Of a stretch of 64,000 bases of DNA, positions 62,456 through 64,000 are shown piece after piece. The stretch spans positions 1 through 64,000 of the forward strand of contig MHBL01000140.1 in assembly GCA_001803235.1 (NCBI GenBank). Reading direction: 5' to 3'. A program made the position numbers and the translations under genes. Each line of letters begins with the position of its first letter. Positions within the stretch are counted from its first letter, which is position 1. The DNA comes from Lentisphaerae bacterium RIFOXYA12_64_32. GTDB lineage: Bacteria; Verrucomicrobiota; Lentisphaeria; Oligosphaerales; YB12-FULL-65-16. The notes below the pieces were generated by a model. That model worked only from the letters and a program-made list of their open reading frames with translations, was not told the origin of the DNA and searched no databases.

Positions 62456-63682
62456 TCACAGCGGTTCGGTGTAGTCCAGGTCTTTGCCGTAGGTTTCCTC
62501 GAGTTGGAACAGGGCGAGGAGTGCGACCAGGATAGTGACCGCGCCGATCAGGATGGCGCAGGGGACGGTACCCAGCCCCGGCTTCAGGCTCTTGAACGCC
62601 AGGGTGATGACGACGGTGAGACCGCGCACGAAGTTCGGCGCGGTCACGGCGACGGTGGCGCGCAGGTTGGTGCCAAACTGCTCGGCGGACACGGTGATGA
62701 ATACGGCCCAGTAGCCGGAGGACCAGCCGATCAGGAAACAGATGACGTAGAACGTTGTCAGCGAGAAGCCGCCCAGCGTGAAATAGGCGGCACAGAACAC
62801 GGCGGTAAGCAGCATGAACACAGCGATGATTTTCTTGCGGGTTTTGAACTTCTGGCTCAGGAACCCATTGGTGAGATCGCCGAACGTCAGGGCGAGGTAG
62901 TACAGCATGATGGCGGTGCCGGCCTTGGGCGCAACGTCGAGGCCGAGCGTGACGCCGAGCTCGGGCGAAAACGTGATCAGGATTGCGATCGCGTACCAGA
63001 TCGGCATGGCGACCAGGATCAGGCAGGCGTACTTCCGGAACCGCGCGGCGTTCGTGAAGAGCGCGAGGAAATTGCCGCGCGACACGGCGGTGGTCTTGAC
63101 TCGGTTGAACATCAGCGACTCGCTCACTCCCATCCGCAGGAGCAAGAGCAGGAATCCGAGTCCGCCCCCGATGAAGTACGCCGTGCGCCAGGGGAAGGCG
63201 TCGCCGACCAGCGACGCGGTGACGACGCCCAGCACGCCGACCGCCGCGACAATCATGGTCCCGTAGCCGCGGTTCTCCTTGGACATCAGTTCCGAGACCA
63301 GAGTGACTCCAGCCCCGAGTTCCCCGGCCAGTCCCACGCCGGCGATGAAGCGGCACGCGCCGTAGACCGGCACGCTTGCCGCGAACCCGTTGGCCAGTGT
63401 TGCGGCCGAGTACAGGATGATGGAGCCGAACAGCACAGACCGTCGTCCGTAGATGTCGCCGAGCACGCCCCACAGGATACCGCCGAGCAGCATGCCCACC
63501 AACTGTGCATTCAATAGGTCGATCCCGACGGTCAGAATCTGGTCACTGGCAACCCCGATCCCCAGCAGGCTCTGGTTGCGCACAATGCCGTAGAGCAGCA
63601 GGTCGTAGGCGTCGACGAAAAAACCCAACGCCGCCGCGATGACGGCAAGGGCAATGACGGACCTGGACGGTTTCGATTCCAT
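62456..63682 (-). CDS. Major facilitator superfamily transporter
   Basis: A 408-residue permease with 12 predicted membrane helices. The loop 2-3 motif is GDIYGRRSV, and RFIAGVGLAGELGAG resembles the metabolite/H+ symporter branch (sugar or organic acid). A GGAGAG site precedes the ATG. It is not linked to an operon within the window. The substrate is unknown. Confidence 0.9.
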   Translation of the reverse strand: MESKPSRSVIALAVIAAALGFFVDAYDLLLYGIVRNQSLLGIGVASDQILTVGIDLLNAQLVGMLLGGILWGVLGDIYGRRSVLFGSIILYSAATLANGFAASVPVYGACRFIAGVGLAGELGAGVTLVSELMSKENRGYGTMIVAAVGVLGVVTASLVGDAFPWRTAYFIGGGLGFLLLLLRMGVSESLMFNRVKTTAVSRGNFLALFTNAARFRKYACLILVAMPIWYAIAILITFSPELGVTLGLDVAPKAGTAIMLYYLALTFGDLTNGFLSQKFKTRKKIIAVFMLLTAVFCAAYFTLGGFSLTTFYVICFLIGWSSGYWAVFITVSAEQFGTNLRATVAVTAPNFVRGLTVVITLAFKSLKPGLGTVPCAILIGAVTILVALLALFQLEETYGKDLDYTEPL

Positions 63683-64000
63683 TGCACTCTCCGTGGCTGT
63701 TGCCGCTCTCCGCCGCGCCTGGACGCACCGCCGCGCATCCGTGTCAAGTCATGGTCCGAGTTGCTCGCGCTCTTCGCCGGCTGCGCGAAGAAGTGTTGAT
63801 CGGGCATACAGTGGCCGGATGTTGGCGTTCCGCTCGGTGGCCGTGAACGGAACGCTCGACGGGTCAATCTGCATGGACACACTCCGGCGCAAGTCAGGGC
63901 GGCATACGATCCATCGACCGTGTACCATAGCTCGCCTGACCGGTGTTTCCGCTCGCGCGATGAATCATCGGCGGCGGGCAGGCAAAGAGAAATACCAAGC
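63683..64000. other. Gene-free end of window
   Basis: The 318 bp upstream of the MFS gene hold no supported reading on either strand, and no repeat copy from the other families was found. The MFS promoter should lie here but no clear pair of boxes was seen. Confidence 0.5.

Overview
The window is 64 kb of GC-rich bacterial chromosome. The gene content points to the Verrucomicrobiota/Kiritimatiellota/Lentisphaerota side of the PVC superphylum. The evidence is a three-gene pseudopilin cassette of the Verru_Chthon type, a DUF4838 lipoprotein, a LacI/AraC XylR-like regulator remnant, sugar oxidoreductases and an xylose-isomerase-like TIM barrel, plus a Gram-negative envelope (TolC, TonB receptor, AsmA-like protein, MreB). 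This assignment is inferred from families only. No rRNA, phage genes, CRISPR array or transposase gene were seen. One tRNA (Asn, GTT) is present.

Layout. 0.6-5.8 kb: Gfo/Idh/MocA oxidoreductase, then on the minus strand an FAD-dependent oxidoreductase with a small zinc-ribbon membrane protein, a YicC-type RNase and a family 2 glycosyltransferase. 5.9-8.1 kb: ruvB, ruvA and a small exported coiled-coil protein. 8.5-11.8 kb: a PAS/GAF histidine kinase cut off inside its ATPase domain, and a threonine aldolase. 12.2-15.7 kb: a CcdA/DsbD-like protein with two thioredoxin-like domains, and an M28 peptidase. 15.9-20.8 kb: a DUF4838 lipoprotein and a clan GH-O-like glycosidase. 21.3-29.2 kb: the most coherent accessory locus, encoding TolC, a cysteine-rich zinc-ribbon protein, HlyD and two half-ABC exporters. 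Complementary defects in their nucleotide-binding domains mark the half-ABC proteins as a heterodimer. 29.3 kb: tRNA-Asn. 29.7-34.8 kb: a frameshifted clan GH-A glycosidase, a deleted XylR-like regulator and a sugar isomerase/epimerase. 35-40 kb: a TonB receptor and a PhoB/PhoR-like pair. 41-49.3 kb: a pseudopilin cassette facing away from a GspF/PilC gene, which is followed by a fused sugar nucleotidyltransferase-kinase resembling MurU-AmgK. 49.9-62 kb: M48 protease, RNase R, a TPR protein, a giant AsmA-like protein, MreB, a conserved hypothetical, a ClpX paralogue without the zinc finger, and a small exported protein. 62.5-63.7 kb: an MFS transporter.

The intergenic DNA is unusually structured. 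At least six families of dispersed hairpin-rich repeats are visible. One is a non-autonomous transposable element with 23-bp terminal inverted repeats and a perfect 8-bp target duplication (27001-27177), with full or partial relatives at 1, 10.7, 33.1 and 49.4 kb. Another, about 200 bp long, occurs four times (11.9, 21.0, 29.5 and 40.1 kb). A third is a 24-29-bp-armed palindrome nested in further inverted repeats (0.3 and 33.2 kb, with a half copy at 61.3 kb). Short tandem arrays with 7-bp or 13-bp periods fill other gaps. Two genes near these repeats are broken, which suggests recent turnover of the carbohydrate-use region.

Working view: a free-living or host-associated Gram-negative saccharolytic bacterium with a standard core (ruvAB, mreB, rnr, pseudopilins), a dedicated ABC export machine of unknown cargo, and an active population of small mobile repeats.
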